A stretch of DNA of 64,000 nucleotides from Burkholderia sp. MS389 (GTDB lineage Bacteria > Pseudomonadota > Gammaproteobacteria > Burkholderiales > Burkholderiaceae), in the NCBI RefSeq assembly GCF_016899425.1, contig NZ_CP045996.1:744001-808000 (forward strand), in the 5' to 3' direction. The position numbers were made by a program, and so were the translations under genes. The stretch's first letter is position 1. Every line of letters begins with the position of its first letter. Shown piece after piece: positions 26,983-35,467 of this stretch. Below the pieces are notes generated by a model. It was not told the origin of the DNA. It did not search any database and saw nothing but the letters and a program-made list of their open reading frames with translations.

Positions 26983-27837
26983 CTAATCGCGCAACGCAGT
27001 CGCGACGACGCTCGCCAACGGCGTCGTGGGCCGACCGATCAGTCGCGCGAGGACGCCGCCGTCGTCGAACAGCGCACCGCGCGACGCGGCCACGTCGGCA
27101 TCCGCGAGGACGCTGGCAAACTCGGGCGGCAACCCGGCGCTCGTCAGCACGTCGGCATAAGCGTCCTCGGCGAGATCGTTGTAGACGACGGTCTTGCCGG
27201 ACTGCCGCGAAACCTCCGCGGCTAGCTGCGCCAGCGTGTACGCATCGTCTGCCGCCAGTTCATAGGTTTTTCCTGCGTGGCCGTCCGTCGTCAATACCGC
27301 GGCCGCGGCCGCCGCATAGTCCTTCCGCGCGGCGGCAGAGAAGCGCCCGTCCTTCGCGGCCCCGATGAACGCGCCATGCTCGAGCGCAGCGGGAAGGGCC
27401 ATCAAATGGTTCTCGGTGTACCAGCCATTGCGCAGGAGGACGGTGGGGAGGCCGGAGGCCGCGATGACTTCTTCCGTCTGCCGATGCTCGATCGCGAGTC
27501 GGACGGGCGACGTGTCGGCGTGCAGCATGCTCGTATAGGCGAGCAACGAGACTTCAACCCGCCGGGCCGCGTCGATCACCGCGCGGTGCAATGGCAGGCG
27601 GCCGGCGACTTCGGTCGACGAGATCAGCAGGAGTTTGTCGACACCGAGGAACGCGGTGGCGAGCGTTTCAGGCCGCTTGTAGTCGGCCTCGCGCACCACC
27701 ACGCCGCGCGCTTCAAGGTCGCGCGCCTTCGCCGGATTCCTGACCGCCGCGATAATCCGGTTGGCCGGCACGGTTTCAAGCAATGCGTCGATCACAAGGC
27801 GCCCGAGCTGCCCGGATGCTCCCGTTATTGCATACAT
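26983..27837 (-). CDS. qorB: NAD(P)H:quinone oxidoreductase, QorB/NmrA-like
   Basis: This 284-residue atypical SDR closely tracks E. coli QorB (YtfG): YAITGASGQLGRLVIDAL at the start, VRNPAKARDLEARG, then KLLLISSTEV, AYTSMLHADTSP, LLRNGWYTENHL and YELAADDAYTLAQLAAEVSRQSGK. It reduces quinones by two electrons, probably protecting against electrophiles. I chose ATG 27837, seven bases after GGAGAG; ATG 27843 is possible. It is divergent from an HxlR regulator, exactly as ytfG is from ytfH in E. coli, with an operator-like dyad between them. Confidence 0.9.
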   Translation of the reverse strand: MYAITGASGQLGRLVIDALLETVPANRIIAAVRNPAKARDLEARGVVVREADYKRPETLATAFLGVDKLLLISSTEVAGRLPLHRAVIDAARRVEVSLLAYTSMLHADTSPVRLAIEHRQTEEVIAASGLPTVLLRNGWYTENHLMALPAALEHGAFIGAAKDGRFSAAARKDYAAAAAAVLTTDGHAGKTYELAADDAYTLAQLAAEVSRQSGKTVVYNDLAEDAYADVLTSAGLPPEFASVLADADVAASRGALFDDGGVLARLIGRPTTPLASVVATALRD

Positions 27838-27887
27838 GTTCATGCTCTCCGTGTATCGATAGGTGAGGCTCCAAGTGTAGGGATGAA

Positions 27888-27950
27888 GGTTTCCATTGGA
27901 AACCACCTATCCATCGGTTACCATCATTTTCAAGTAACCAAATGGAAACC
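27888..27950. promoter_or_regulatory. Operator array between qorB and its HxlR-type regulator
   Basis: A 17-base palindrome, GGTTTCC-ATT-GGAAACC, occupies 27888-27904. A second inverted pair, GGTTAC (27916-27921) and GTAACC (27934-27939), follows. The half-site TGGAAACC is repeated at 27943-27950, over the regulator's start codon. This suits binding of the HxlR dimer to both promoters. Confidence 0.6.
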
Positions 27951-28313
27951 ATTCCCGGTGCGACGATGGGTTTGAGAATGCGAAAGAAGGTGGAGCCGCT
28001 TCCCGGCTGCCCGATGTCGAAATGCATGGCGTTGATCGGCGGTCTGTGGACGCCCGAACTGATCTGGTGCCTGAGCAATGGCCCGCGTCGGTTTTCGGAG
28101 TTGCGGCGCGACAACCCGACCATCACCGCGAAGGTGCTGACCGGCAGGCTGCGTGATCTGGAGGAGCGGGGCGTGATCCGGCGCAGCGTGTTGCCGACGT
28201 CGCCGCCGTCCGTGGAGTACGAGCTGACGTCGCTCGGCCAGGAACTGCTGCCGGCGATTACGTCGATCGTGGAGGTCGGGTCGCGCCTGCTGCTGCGTGA
28301 CCGGGCGCGCTAG
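27942..28313 (+). CDS. HxlR-family transcriptional regulator (YtfH/QorR-like)
   Basis: This 123-residue MarR-like winged-helix regulator has CPMSKCMALIGGLWTPELIW, the N-terminal helix carrying the redox-sensitive cysteine, then GPRRFSELRR and the recognition region ITAKVLTGRLRDLEERGVI, ending with PSVEYELTSLGQELLP in the wing. Such proteins repress the adjacent quinone reductase until a cysteine is modified by quinone or disulfide stress. Starts at 27942 and 27966 are both possible; neither has a clear ribosome site, and leaderless or operator-overlapping translation may be involved. Confidence 0.88.
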   Translation: METIPGATMGLRMRKKVEPLPGCPMSKCMALIGGLWTPELIWCLSNGPRRFSELRRDNPTITAKVLTGRLRDLEERGVIRRSVLPTSPPSVEYELTSLGQELLPAITSIVEVGSRLLLRDRAR

Positions 28314-28504
28314 CGATTAGCGACCGCGCGGGCTATCGCGCCGCCGTCGAACGCCGGCGCTTCGTATTCGGCAAAGGCTGGTGATGCATCGGCCCTGTGA
28401 TGAGTTCGCTCATCGCGTCGCGGATCCAGCGGTGGGCCGGCTCGTGATGAAAGCGCGGATGCCGAAACAGATCACCGGGTACGACACCCCGCCGGCGCAA
28501 CGCT

Positions 28505-28819
28505 TTACGCGTCTTTCAGCCAGGGCATTTCCACGGGCGACACGACCAGTTGGCGGAATTCGCGCTTCAGATCGAAGATGAACCCGACCAGGATCATCGA
28601 GTCGGCGTAAGGAATCGGAAAGACCTGCGGATTTTCCGGGGTACGCAGCGGGCGCTCCGGCGTGTCCGCCGTCGCCGCGGCGTTTTCGCGAACGCTTTCC
28701 AGGTCGTCTGCCATGGCCGGGCCGCCGGCTTTCAGCACACGGCTACGCAGCTCGCTGAAGGGTTCGATGCGCGCGGCGTCTTCGTGGTATTCGGGCACTT
28801 CATAAACGAACCAGGACAT
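28505..28819 (-). CDS. Hypothetical protein, 104 residues
   Basis: I do not recognise this family. The product begins MSWFVYEVPEYHEDAARIEP and is acidic and hydrophilic, with a central Ala/Thr/Glu-rich stretch (about residues 40-60) that may be a helical linker. It ends PVEMPWLKDA. The reading frame has strong third-position GC bias and a GGGAGA ribosome site before the ATG, so it is probably real. It has no signal peptide or membrane segment. It lies downstream of the tkt gene on the same strand? No: it lies 131 bases beyond the 3' end of the minus-strand tkt gene and could be transcribed with it. Confidence 0.65.
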   Translation of the reverse strand: MSWFVYEVPEYHEDAARIEPFSELRSRVLKAGGPAMADDLESVRENAAATADTPERPLRTPENPQVFPIPYADSMILVGFIFDLKREFRQLVVSPVEMPWLKDA

Positions 28820-28951
28820 TGTCGTCTCCCATGAGAAGGGGCGCTATTCTAACGCTACGCGCGAATCCACCGAAAATCGAGGCCGCCCACTTCTCAAAGC
28901 ACATCCACGAGCCCTGCAAGGTCATCGCATCCGAGGCGGATTGCAGCAATG

Positions 28952-30997
28952 TCACACTTCGGATAACACCTGATGCGCCGCGCGAACCACCGCATCTACC
29001 GTGATGCCAAACTTGTCGTACACGTCCTTGATTTTCCCGGACTCGCCGAAGCTGTGCATGCCGACGAACCGGCCTTCCGGTCCGATGTACCGTTCCCAGC
29101 CCAGTTCGACCGCCGCCTCGACCGCGACCCTCGCGGGAGAAACGCCCAGCACGGCCCGCCGGTAATCGCGCGGCTGCTCCTCGAAGAGCAGGCGGCACGG
29201 CATCGATACGACGGCCGTCGGCACGCCTTCCTGTTGCAGGATGTCGCGTGCCTGGACGGCGAGGTCGACCTCCGAGCCTGTCGCGATCAGCGTGAGTTGG
29301 CGCGGCCCGCCATCGGCCTCCCGCAAAATATAGGCGCCCCGCGCCGACTTGTTTTCGTTTCCAGGCTCGTTGCGCAGGAGCGGGACCGGCTGGCGTGACA
29401 ATGCGAGGAGTGCAGCTCTGCGCGGCTGTTCGAGAATCAGTTCCCAGCACTCCGCCGTTTCGACTGGATCGGCCGGCCGATAGACGGCGAGTTGCGGAAT
29501 GGCGCGAAGAGCGGCGAGGTGCTCGACGGGTTGATGAGTCGGCCCATCTTCTCCGAGACCGATGGAATCGTGCGTCATCACGAAGATGGATCGCACCCGC
29601 ATCATCGCGCTTAACCGGATCGCCGGGCGACAGTAGTCCGAAAAGCAAAGGAAGGTGCCGCCGTACGGAATGAGGCCGCCATGAAGGGCAATGCCGTTCA
29701 TCGCGGCGGCCATGCCGTGTTCGCGGACGCCGTAGTGGAGGTATGAACCCTTGAACCGGCCAGGCTCGATCGCGATTTGGTTCTTCGTCTTCGTATTGTT
29801 GGACTGCGTAAGATCCGCCGAGCCGCCCAGCAATTCCGGAATCGCGTCGAAGAGATGATCAAGCACTTCACCGCTGGCCTTTCGGGTAGCCATTGCACGG
29901 CCACTGGCAATAAATGCCTGCCGTGCCGCCGCGATCGCCGCCTTCCAGTCATCCGGAAGCTTTCCCGCATTGCGCCGGTCGAATTCGGTGCGCAGCGCCT
30001 GCGGCGCCCGGCGGACACGCTCGTCCCACGCGAGTCTCGTCTTGCGGCCGCGCGCGCCGATCTCCCGCCATGCTTTCAGCAGGTCATCCGGGATTTCAAA
30101 CGGCGGCGAATGCCAATCGAGGGCCTGGCGTGCGCCCGCGATTTCATCCTCGCCCGGGGCATCGCTATGGGCTTTCTCGGTCCCGGCCTTGGTCGGAAAG
30201 CCGAACCCGATGATCGTCCTGCATGCGATCAACGTCGGTCGGTCATGCGTTGTCCGAGCGGTCTCGATAGCGCGCCGTATCGCATTCGTGTCGTGACCGT
30301 CGATTTCCAGGACTCGCCATCCAGCCGACTGAAAGCGCTCGATCTCGTTGTCCGAAACCGCGAGCTTGGTCGCGCCGTCGATGGAAATCGAATTGTTGTC
30401 CCAGAATGCAATCAATCTGCCCAGCCGGAGGTGGCCGGCCAAGGAAATGGCCTCGTGGCTAATGCCTTCCATCAGGCAACCGTCGCCGAGAAATACGTAC
30501 GTGTAGTGATCGACGAGATCATCGCCGAAGTGCGCATTCATGACGCGCTCGGCCAACGCCATGCCGACGGATTCCGCGATGCCTTGTCCGAGGGGGCCGG
30601 TCGTCAGTTCGATTCCGTCGGCGTGCGAGTACTCCGGATGGCCCGGCGTCTTGCTGCCGACTTGCCGGAACCGCTTGAGCTCGTCGAGGGTCATGTCGGC
30701 ATAGCCCGTCAGATAGAGGAGGCTGTAGAGGAGCATCGACGCGTGTCCGTTGGACAGTACCAACCGGTCTCGATCGATCCAGTGGGGATCCGACGCGTCA
30801 AATTTCATGAACTCGTTGAACAGGACCGTCGCAACGTCAGCCAACCCCATTGGCGCACCAGGATGTCCGCTGTTCGCTTTCTGCACTGCATCCATGGCGA
30901 GGAAGCGAATACAGTTCGCCAGTGCGCGAAGATGGGGGTCTCGTGGGGGCGGCACCGCTTTTGCAGCCGTCCGGGAATGTGCAGTGGGATCGCTCAT
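28952..30997 (-). CDS. tkt: Transketolase (full-length)
   Basis: This 681-residue enzyme contains all three transketolase domains. Landmarks are NSGHPGAPMGLADVATVLF, LSNGHASMLLYSLLYLTG, TTGPLGQGIAESVG, the thiamine site GDGCLMEGISHEA to FWDNNSIS, the catalytic GVREHGM, DSIGLGEDGPTHQPVEH and the C-terminal FGESGKIKDVYDKFGIT. CAGGAGAA precedes the ATG. It transfers two-carbon ketol units in the pentose phosphate and Calvin pathways. Codon choice is less GC3-extreme than in neighbouring genes. It is probably a second, accessory transketolase, with the housekeeping copy elsewhere; that copy is not visible here. Confidence 0.95.
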   Translation of the reverse strand: MSDPTAHSRTAAKAVPPPRDPHLRALANCIRFLAMDAVQKANSGHPGAPMGLADVATVLFNEFMKFDASDPHWIDRDRLVLSNGHASMLLYSLLYLTGYADMTLDELKRFRQVGSKTPGHPEYSHADGIELTTGPLGQGIAESVGMALAERVMNAHFGDDLVDHYTYVFLGDGCLMEGISHEAISLAGHLRLGRLIAFWDNNSISIDGATKLAVSDNEIERFQSAGWRVLEIDGHDTNAIRRAIETARTTHDRPTLIACRTIIGFGFPTKAGTEKAHSDAPGEDEIAGARQALDWHSPPFEIPDDLLKAWREIGARGRKTRLAWDERVRRAPQALRTEFDRRNAGKLPDDWKAAIAAARQAFIASGRAMATRKASGEVLDHLFDAIPELLGGSADLTQSNNTKTKNQIAIEPGRFKGSYLHYGVREHGMAAAMNGIALHGGLIPYGGTFLCFSDYCRPAIRLSAMMRVRSIFVMTHDSIGLGEDGPTHQPVEHLAALRAIPQLAVYRPADPVETAECWELILEQPRRAALLALSRQPVPLLRNEPGNENKSARGAYILREADGGPRQLTLIATGSEVDLAVQARDILQQEGVPTAVVSMPCRLLFEEQPRDYRRAVLGVSPARVAVEAAVELGWERYIGPEGRFVGMHSFGESGKIKDVYDKFGITVDAVVRAAHQVLSEV

Positions 30998-31726
30998 CGG
31001 TTCTCCTGGTTTAGCTCGGAAAGATGAGGCTACGGGGCAAGGTGCATGCCTTCTCGACGGCGGCGAGGTTACGCCGGAATGCGCTTGATATTTGGTGTGG
31101 CCTTGCTACACGTTCTGGGATTCGACCCTTTTGAATTGATAATACGCATTATGTCAACTAAGATCGGTATAGATACCGTGCGCGGTCTGTAGCCTGCGGT
31201 CGGCCAAAGGCTCGAACATCACCGGAAGCGATCAGCAAGATACTTCACGAATCACCTCCCACTCGTTGTCATGCGAGCATCGCTCGCCCGACGCCCATTG
31301 GACATGTGATGACTTCACGTCACAAACAGAAGATACAAAAAGCATTGAAAATTAATTTGACGGCACGCGAATCGGCAACAATCGAAATCAATATTCAATA
31401 ACGAAAATCCCAACCATCCACTTGACTCGACTTCTCATCGCGCGTCCTCCTTACACACCCGCCACGACGAGAAAACCCCAAAGCGTCCCAGCCACACGCC
31501 GTCGATGCATCGCCCCCGTTACCACCATCAACACGATCATTTCAAATTTCTCACCAAATTTCGACTTGATTGACAGCAACGACATGAAAAATTAATCCAA
31601 TAGAAAATATCTTGTAATTATAAAAATCACCTCCTAGCATCCCCCTGCTGTTCGCGACATGTCTTGTTTAAAAGTCATCACTTGATGCATTCCTCGAACA
31701 AACCCACTCATAACCTGGGGAATTAC
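30998..31726. other. AT-rich 0.7-kb gap upstream of zmpA
   Basis: No coding region is supported here. From about 31100 to 31680 the base composition falls far below the window average, with many short A/T runs. A TTGACA hexamer stands at 31570-31575 facing zmpA, but the matching -10 is weak (TAATCC at 31593-31598). The region presumably holds the promoters of tkt (minus) and zmpA (plus) and binding sites for regulators. I could not identify a convincing CepR quorum-sensing box by eye. Confidence 0.5.
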
Positions 31727-33424
31727 ATGAAGAAACTGTCTCGACTGCTGCCCATCACCGCGATTACCGTCGCGAGTCTCAGCGCTTTTGCCCAGGCCGG
31801 CGACCAGCCGGCCGCGGTCGACAAGGCGCTGCAACTGATCCAGCAGAACCCGACCGCCTTCAGCGTGGCGGCCAGCGGCACGGCACGCACGTTGAAGTTC
31901 GCGGGGCCACAAGCAGGCGCCCCAACCGACGGCGACCAGTTCCAGGTGCGGGACGTGATCGTCGATCCCGACGGCACCGAGCACGTGCGTTTCGATCGCT
32001 TCCACGCGGGCCTGCCCGTGATAGGTGGCGACGTGGTCGTCCACTCGAGCAACGGGCAGTTGAAGCAAGCCAGCGTAACGCAGCTCGCACCGATCAACCT
32101 CGCCGGCACGATCGGCAAGGTCGGGAACCGCGCCGTGGTACGCAACGCACCCGACGTCGGTGCGACGCGGGCCAGACACATCGCGGCCGCGCGCTTCAAC
32201 TCGGACGTGCGCCGCGTCGACGAGCCGGAACTCGTCGTGTTCGCCCGCGACGTCACGCCGACGCTGGCCTATGCGGTACGCGTCTACGGCAAGTCGACCG
32301 ACACGCACGGCGACGCCGTGCTGTACTACGTCGACGCCCGCACCGGCGCCGTGCTCGACGCACAGGACCTGATCAAGACCGCCGCCGCGACCGGCACCGG
32401 CCGCTCGCTGTACTACGGCAACCTGACGCTCACGACGGACCAGACCGGCACGAACGCATACCGGATGCTCGATCCGGGCCGCGGCGGCGGCTCGGTCTAC
32501 GATGGTCGCGGCCTGAGCTCGGACGAGGTCGAGCAAGCGACCGACCTGCCGATCTTCACGAGCAGCACGAACGTGTGGGGCAACAACACGACCACCGATC
32601 GGCAGACCGTCGCGGCAGACATCGACTACGGGCTCGCGTTGACTTGGGACTACTACAAGACCACGCACAATCGCAACGGCATCTTCAACGACGGTCGCGG
32701 CGTGAGAAGCTACGCGCACGTGGTGTTCAATACCGGCAGCGGCACGACCGGCGCGAACGCGGCATGGCTGTCGTCGCGCGTGATGGCGTACGGAGACGGC
32801 GAGCCGGGCACGCGCCTGCCGAAGCCCGTGGTGTCGGTCGACGTCGCCGGGCACGAGATGAGTCACGGCGTGACCGAGGCCACCGCCAACCTGAACTATT
32901 CGGGTGACGCGGGCGGCCTGAACGAGGCGACTTCCGACATTTTCGGCACGCTCGTGAAGTTCTACGCGAACAACCCGAACGATCCCGGCAACTACGTGAT
33001 CGGCGCGCGCGTGGTGAGCGGCGGCCTGCGCAAGATGTACAAGCAGGATCTCGACGGCCGGTCGTTCAGCTGCTACCCGTCCGGCGGCTTCTCGTGGTCG
33101 AATCCGCGCCACGATCCGCATTTCACGTCGGGAGTCGGCAACCGCTTCTTCTACCTGCTGTCGGAAGGGCCGTCGGTGCCGTCGACCGACACCGGCCTGT
33201 CGAGAGCGCAACTGGTCTGCAACGGCGACACGACGTTCAGCGGGCTGGGTCGCGACAAGGCCGGCAAGATCTGGTACCGGACGCTCACCGTGTACCTGAA
33301 CGCCAACTCGAACTACCCGAACGCGCGGCGTGCGTCGATCCAGGCGGCCAACGACCTGTATGGCGCGAACTCGGCGGAAAGCGCGACGGTCGCGCGCGCG
33401 TGGAGTGCTGTCGGGGTGAATTGA
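31727..33424 (+). CDS. zmpA: Extracellular zinc metalloprotease, M4 (thermolysin) family
   Basis: This 565-residue prepro-protease matches the length and layout of Burkholderia cenocepacia ZmpA. A signal peptide of about 24 residues ends SAFAQA. An FTP/PepSY-containing propeptide follows up to about residue 225. The catalytic domain has the zinc motif HEMSH at 376-380 and the third ligand in GLNEATSD (Glu400), with the exact thermolysin spacing. The M4 C-terminal helix domain follows, with a GDTTFSGLGRDKAGKIWYR substrate-pocket region. The mature enzyme is secreted and cleaves host proteins; in known relatives expression depends on CepIR quorum sensing. A strong hairpin follows the gene. Confidence 0.93.
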   Translation: MKKLSRLLPITAITVASLSAFAQAGDQPAAVDKALQLIQQNPTAFSVAASGTARTLKFAGPQAGAPTDGDQFQVRDVIVDPDGTEHVRFDRFHAGLPVIGGDVVVHSSNGQLKQASVTQLAPINLAGTIGKVGNRAVVRNAPDVGATRARHIAAARFNSDVRRVDEPELVVFARDVTPTLAYAVRVYGKSTDTHGDAVLYYVDARTGAVLDAQDLIKTAAATGTGRSLYYGNLTLTTDQTGTNAYRMLDPGRGGGSVYDGRGLSSDEVEQATDLPIFTSSTNVWGNNTTTDRQTVAADIDYGLALTWDYYKTTHNRNGIFNDGRGVRSYAHVVFNTGSGTTGANAAWLSSRVMAYGDGEPGTRLPKPVVSVDVAGHEMSHGVTEATANLNYSGDAGGLNEATSDIFGTLVKFYANNPNDPGNYVIGARVVSGGLRKMYKQDLDGRSFSCYPSGGFSWSNPRHDPHFTSGVGNRFFYLLSEGPSVPSTDTGLSRAQLVCNGDTTFSGLGRDKAGKIWYRTLTVYLNANSNYPNARRASIQAANDLYGANSAESATVARAWSAVGVN

Positions 33425-33537
33425 CGGCGCTTGTGTGGATACGTCGAACGCCAGAGGTCGCGTGACGGTACTTCGCTTCGGAGGAAAGCGATTCGGTCGT
33501 GATCACGCGGCGCCGGGGTGAATGACGGGAAGTGCCG

Positions 33538-33567
33538 ACCGATCGCCTGCATGTGCAGGCGATCGGT
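33538..33567. terminator. Bidirectional terminator after zmpA
   Basis: A perfect 14-base inverted repeat, ACCGATCGCCTGCA and its complement, is separated by a two-base centre. It lies between zmpA (plus) and the convergent sulfonate-binding-protein gene (minus). Confidence 0.72.
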
Positions 33568-33586
33568 GGACGGTGTGTTCTTGCGG

Positions 33587-34579
33587 TCAGCCCCCCGCCG
33601 CCGCCACCGGATTGAACGACGTATCCCACAACGGCGCGACACGCGCCGGCCCGTCCAGCACGCCGATGCGCGCAAACACGTCCGCGACCTGCTGATGCTG
33701 CGCGATCACGTCGGGCGTCACCGGCAGCAGCGCGTAGTCTTCGCTGCGCTGATCGAACATCGAGACGAGATCCACAACCGGCACACGCGTCTCGTGATTC
33801 TGCGCGAGCGCATAGTCGCGGAAATGCCCGTTCGCCCACGCATACGCACGTCGGAACCGCAGCAGCAAATCGCCGGTCGCCGCGCGGCGACGCACATCGT
33901 CGAGCGTGCGCGGATTCGCATACACCGGAAAATTGCCCGACAGATAGCCCTTCCCCGTCTTCAGTACGCGGGCGCCGTAGCGGTTGCGCGCAAGCTGGCC
34001 GTTGTAGCCGTAGATCGCCCATGCGTCGATGTCGCCGCGATCGTACGCGGACAACCCGTCGGTCGGCGACAGGTTGATCGGCTGGATGTCGTCGAAGCTC
34101 AGGCCGGCTTCCGCCAGCTGTCGATACAGGAAATAGTGCGACGTCGTCGCGCGCACGTAGCCGACACGCTTGCCCTTCAGGTCCGCGATGCTGCGGATCG
34201 GCGTGTCCTTGCGCGCGAGCGTGACCTGGTTGTTCAGGTCTTCGCGCACGCGCGAGATGAACTTCACATTGGCTTTCTGCCGCGCGGCGAACACGGCGGG
34301 AATTTCGCTACCCGAACCGATATCGAGCGCATCCGCGTTGAGCGCCTCGATATGCAGCACGCCGTTGTTCAGTTCGCGCCAGTCGATCCGATACGGCGTG
34401 TTGTCGAGCCCGGCCGCCTGCAGCAGCGCGCGCCAGCCGCCCTTGTAGGTCGCGACGCGCAACGTCGTTCCGGCCAGATCGGCATCGGCGGCCGGCGTGG
34501 CGAACGCGGCCAATGGGTGCGCCGCGACTGCGGCGCCGGCAAGCAGCAGGCGGCGACGTACCGCCGACATTGACGACAT
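33587..34579 (-). CDS. Aliphatic sulfonate/nitrate-type ABC substrate-binding protein (SsuA-like)
   Basis: This 330-residue periplasmic protein starts with a twin-arginine-like signal, RRRLLLAGAAVAAHPLAAFA. The mature part has TLRVATYKGGWRALLQAAG, then ALDIGSGSEIPAVFAARQ, DLKGKRVGYVRATTSHYFLY and GDIDAWAIYGYNGQLAR, all standard for the SsuA/TauA family. AGGAG precedes the ATG. No permease or ATPase adjoins it; a DUF3088 gene lies 52 bases upstream. It may share the SsuBC machinery encoded at 41249-43062. The ligand is probably an organosulfonate, by family. Confidence 0.85.
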   Translation of the reverse strand: MSSMSAVRRRLLLAGAAVAAHPLAAFATPAADADLAGTTLRVATYKGGWRALLQAAGLDNTPYRIDWRELNNGVLHIEALNADALDIGSGSEIPAVFAARQKANVKFISRVREDLNNQVTLARKDTPIRSIADLKGKRVGYVRATTSHYFLYRQLAEAGLSFDDIQPINLSPTDGLSAYDRGDIDAWAIYGYNGQLARNRYGARVLKTGKGYLSGNFPVYANPRTLDDVRRRAATGDLLLRFRRAYAWANGHFRDYALAQNHETRVPVVDLVSMFDQRSEDYALLPVTPDVIAQHQQVADVFARIGVLDGPARVAPLWDTSFNPVAAAGG

Positions 34580-34631
34580 CGGATGCTCCTGTTCGATCGG
34601 ATGGAACCGGATGGAAAGCGAAACCGCCGCG

Positions 34632-34976
34632 TCAATGCAGCGCCGGAAAGCCGTGGCGCTCGGCCAGCAGTTCGAGGATGCGGCGCGCATCGGTGACGAA
34701 GCGCACGTCGCCGAGCGTCTGCGCGTCGTCCGGCGCGGGCTGGTCGCGGCCCAGCACGAGCACCGGCAGGCCCTGGTGCGCATCGTCGAGCGCGTCGATC
34801 ACCGCGGGCCGCGGCCGCTCGAAGCCGACGCGCTTCACGTCGATACGCGCGGCGCGATCGGGCGCGCTCGCGAGCAGCCCTTCGATCGGCAGTCCATGCG
34901 GACAGACGAAGCGCTGGCCCGGATGCTTCGGATCGGCAAAGCCCGGTTCCAGCAGAAACAGTACATCGCGACTCAT
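34632..34976 (-). CDS. DUF3088 family protein
   Basis: This 114-residue protein fits the DUF3088 pattern: DVLFLLEPGFADP at the N-terminus, FVCPHGLPIEGLLA, then RIDVKRVGFERPRPAVIDAL, and GLPVLVLG. The fold appears thioredoxin-like, with a single cysteine in the VCPHG position where a CxxC would lie in related proteins. AGGAG stands nine bases before the ATG. It is the first gene of a two-gene unit with a sulfonate-binding protein, and such genes often accompany sulfur-scavenging operons. The activity is unknown. Confidence 0.75.
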   Translation of the reverse strand: MSRDVLFLLEPGFADPKHPGQRFVCPHGLPIEGLLASAPDRAARIDVKRVGFERPRPAVIDALDDAHQGLPVLVLGRDQPAPDDAQTLGDVRFVTDARRILELLAERHGFPALH

Positions 34977-35467
34977 GTCGAATGGCTCCTTTCTCGTTGG
35001 GCGTCCCATCGGTAAGCGCGCGTATCCGTGCGCGCTGCCGTTCCCGACGCATGCCGGCCAGCGGCCGGATGCCAGACTCTACCGTCGTACCTCGCCCGGC
35101 CCTACCAACGTTTTGCGGAATCGATATGCGAACGCGCATAGCGCATCGGCCCGTCTTCGCCCAGTGGGCCGTTGCATAGACGCATCGTCATGCGAACGAC
35201 GAGCACTACGGATATCGAACGATTTCATCGATCGATATGACCGCGTCCACGGGTTTCCGGCGGCCGACGTTCGCGGTCCGCACGATGCGTTCGCCGCAGC
35301 AGGCGTGCCGGACGCAATCGCGGCACACCTGCCGGGCCCGCGGCAATGAACATTACAAATCGGCCGCGCAGCGATTTACAAACCACGGATCGGCCGTTCA
35401 TCGGCGCGTCCGTCGTCAATAGCATCGTGATCCTCGCAAACGTACTGACAAAAAACAGAGGTTGGTC
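34977..35467. other. Divergent intergenic region between DUF3088 and porin genes
   Basis: These 491 bases carry no supported gene. They contain a perfect dyad TATGCG-AACG-CGCATA at 35125-35140 and, nearer the porin, the direct repeats TTACAAATC (35353-35361) and TTACAAACC (35376-35384), 23 bases apart. These are candidates for regulator binding at the two divergent promoters. Confidence 0.45.

Noticed and set aside
31560-31680. CepR quorum-sensing box before zmpA
   Set aside because: No sequence here matched a lux-box-like dyad well enough by eye; a matrix scan would be needed.
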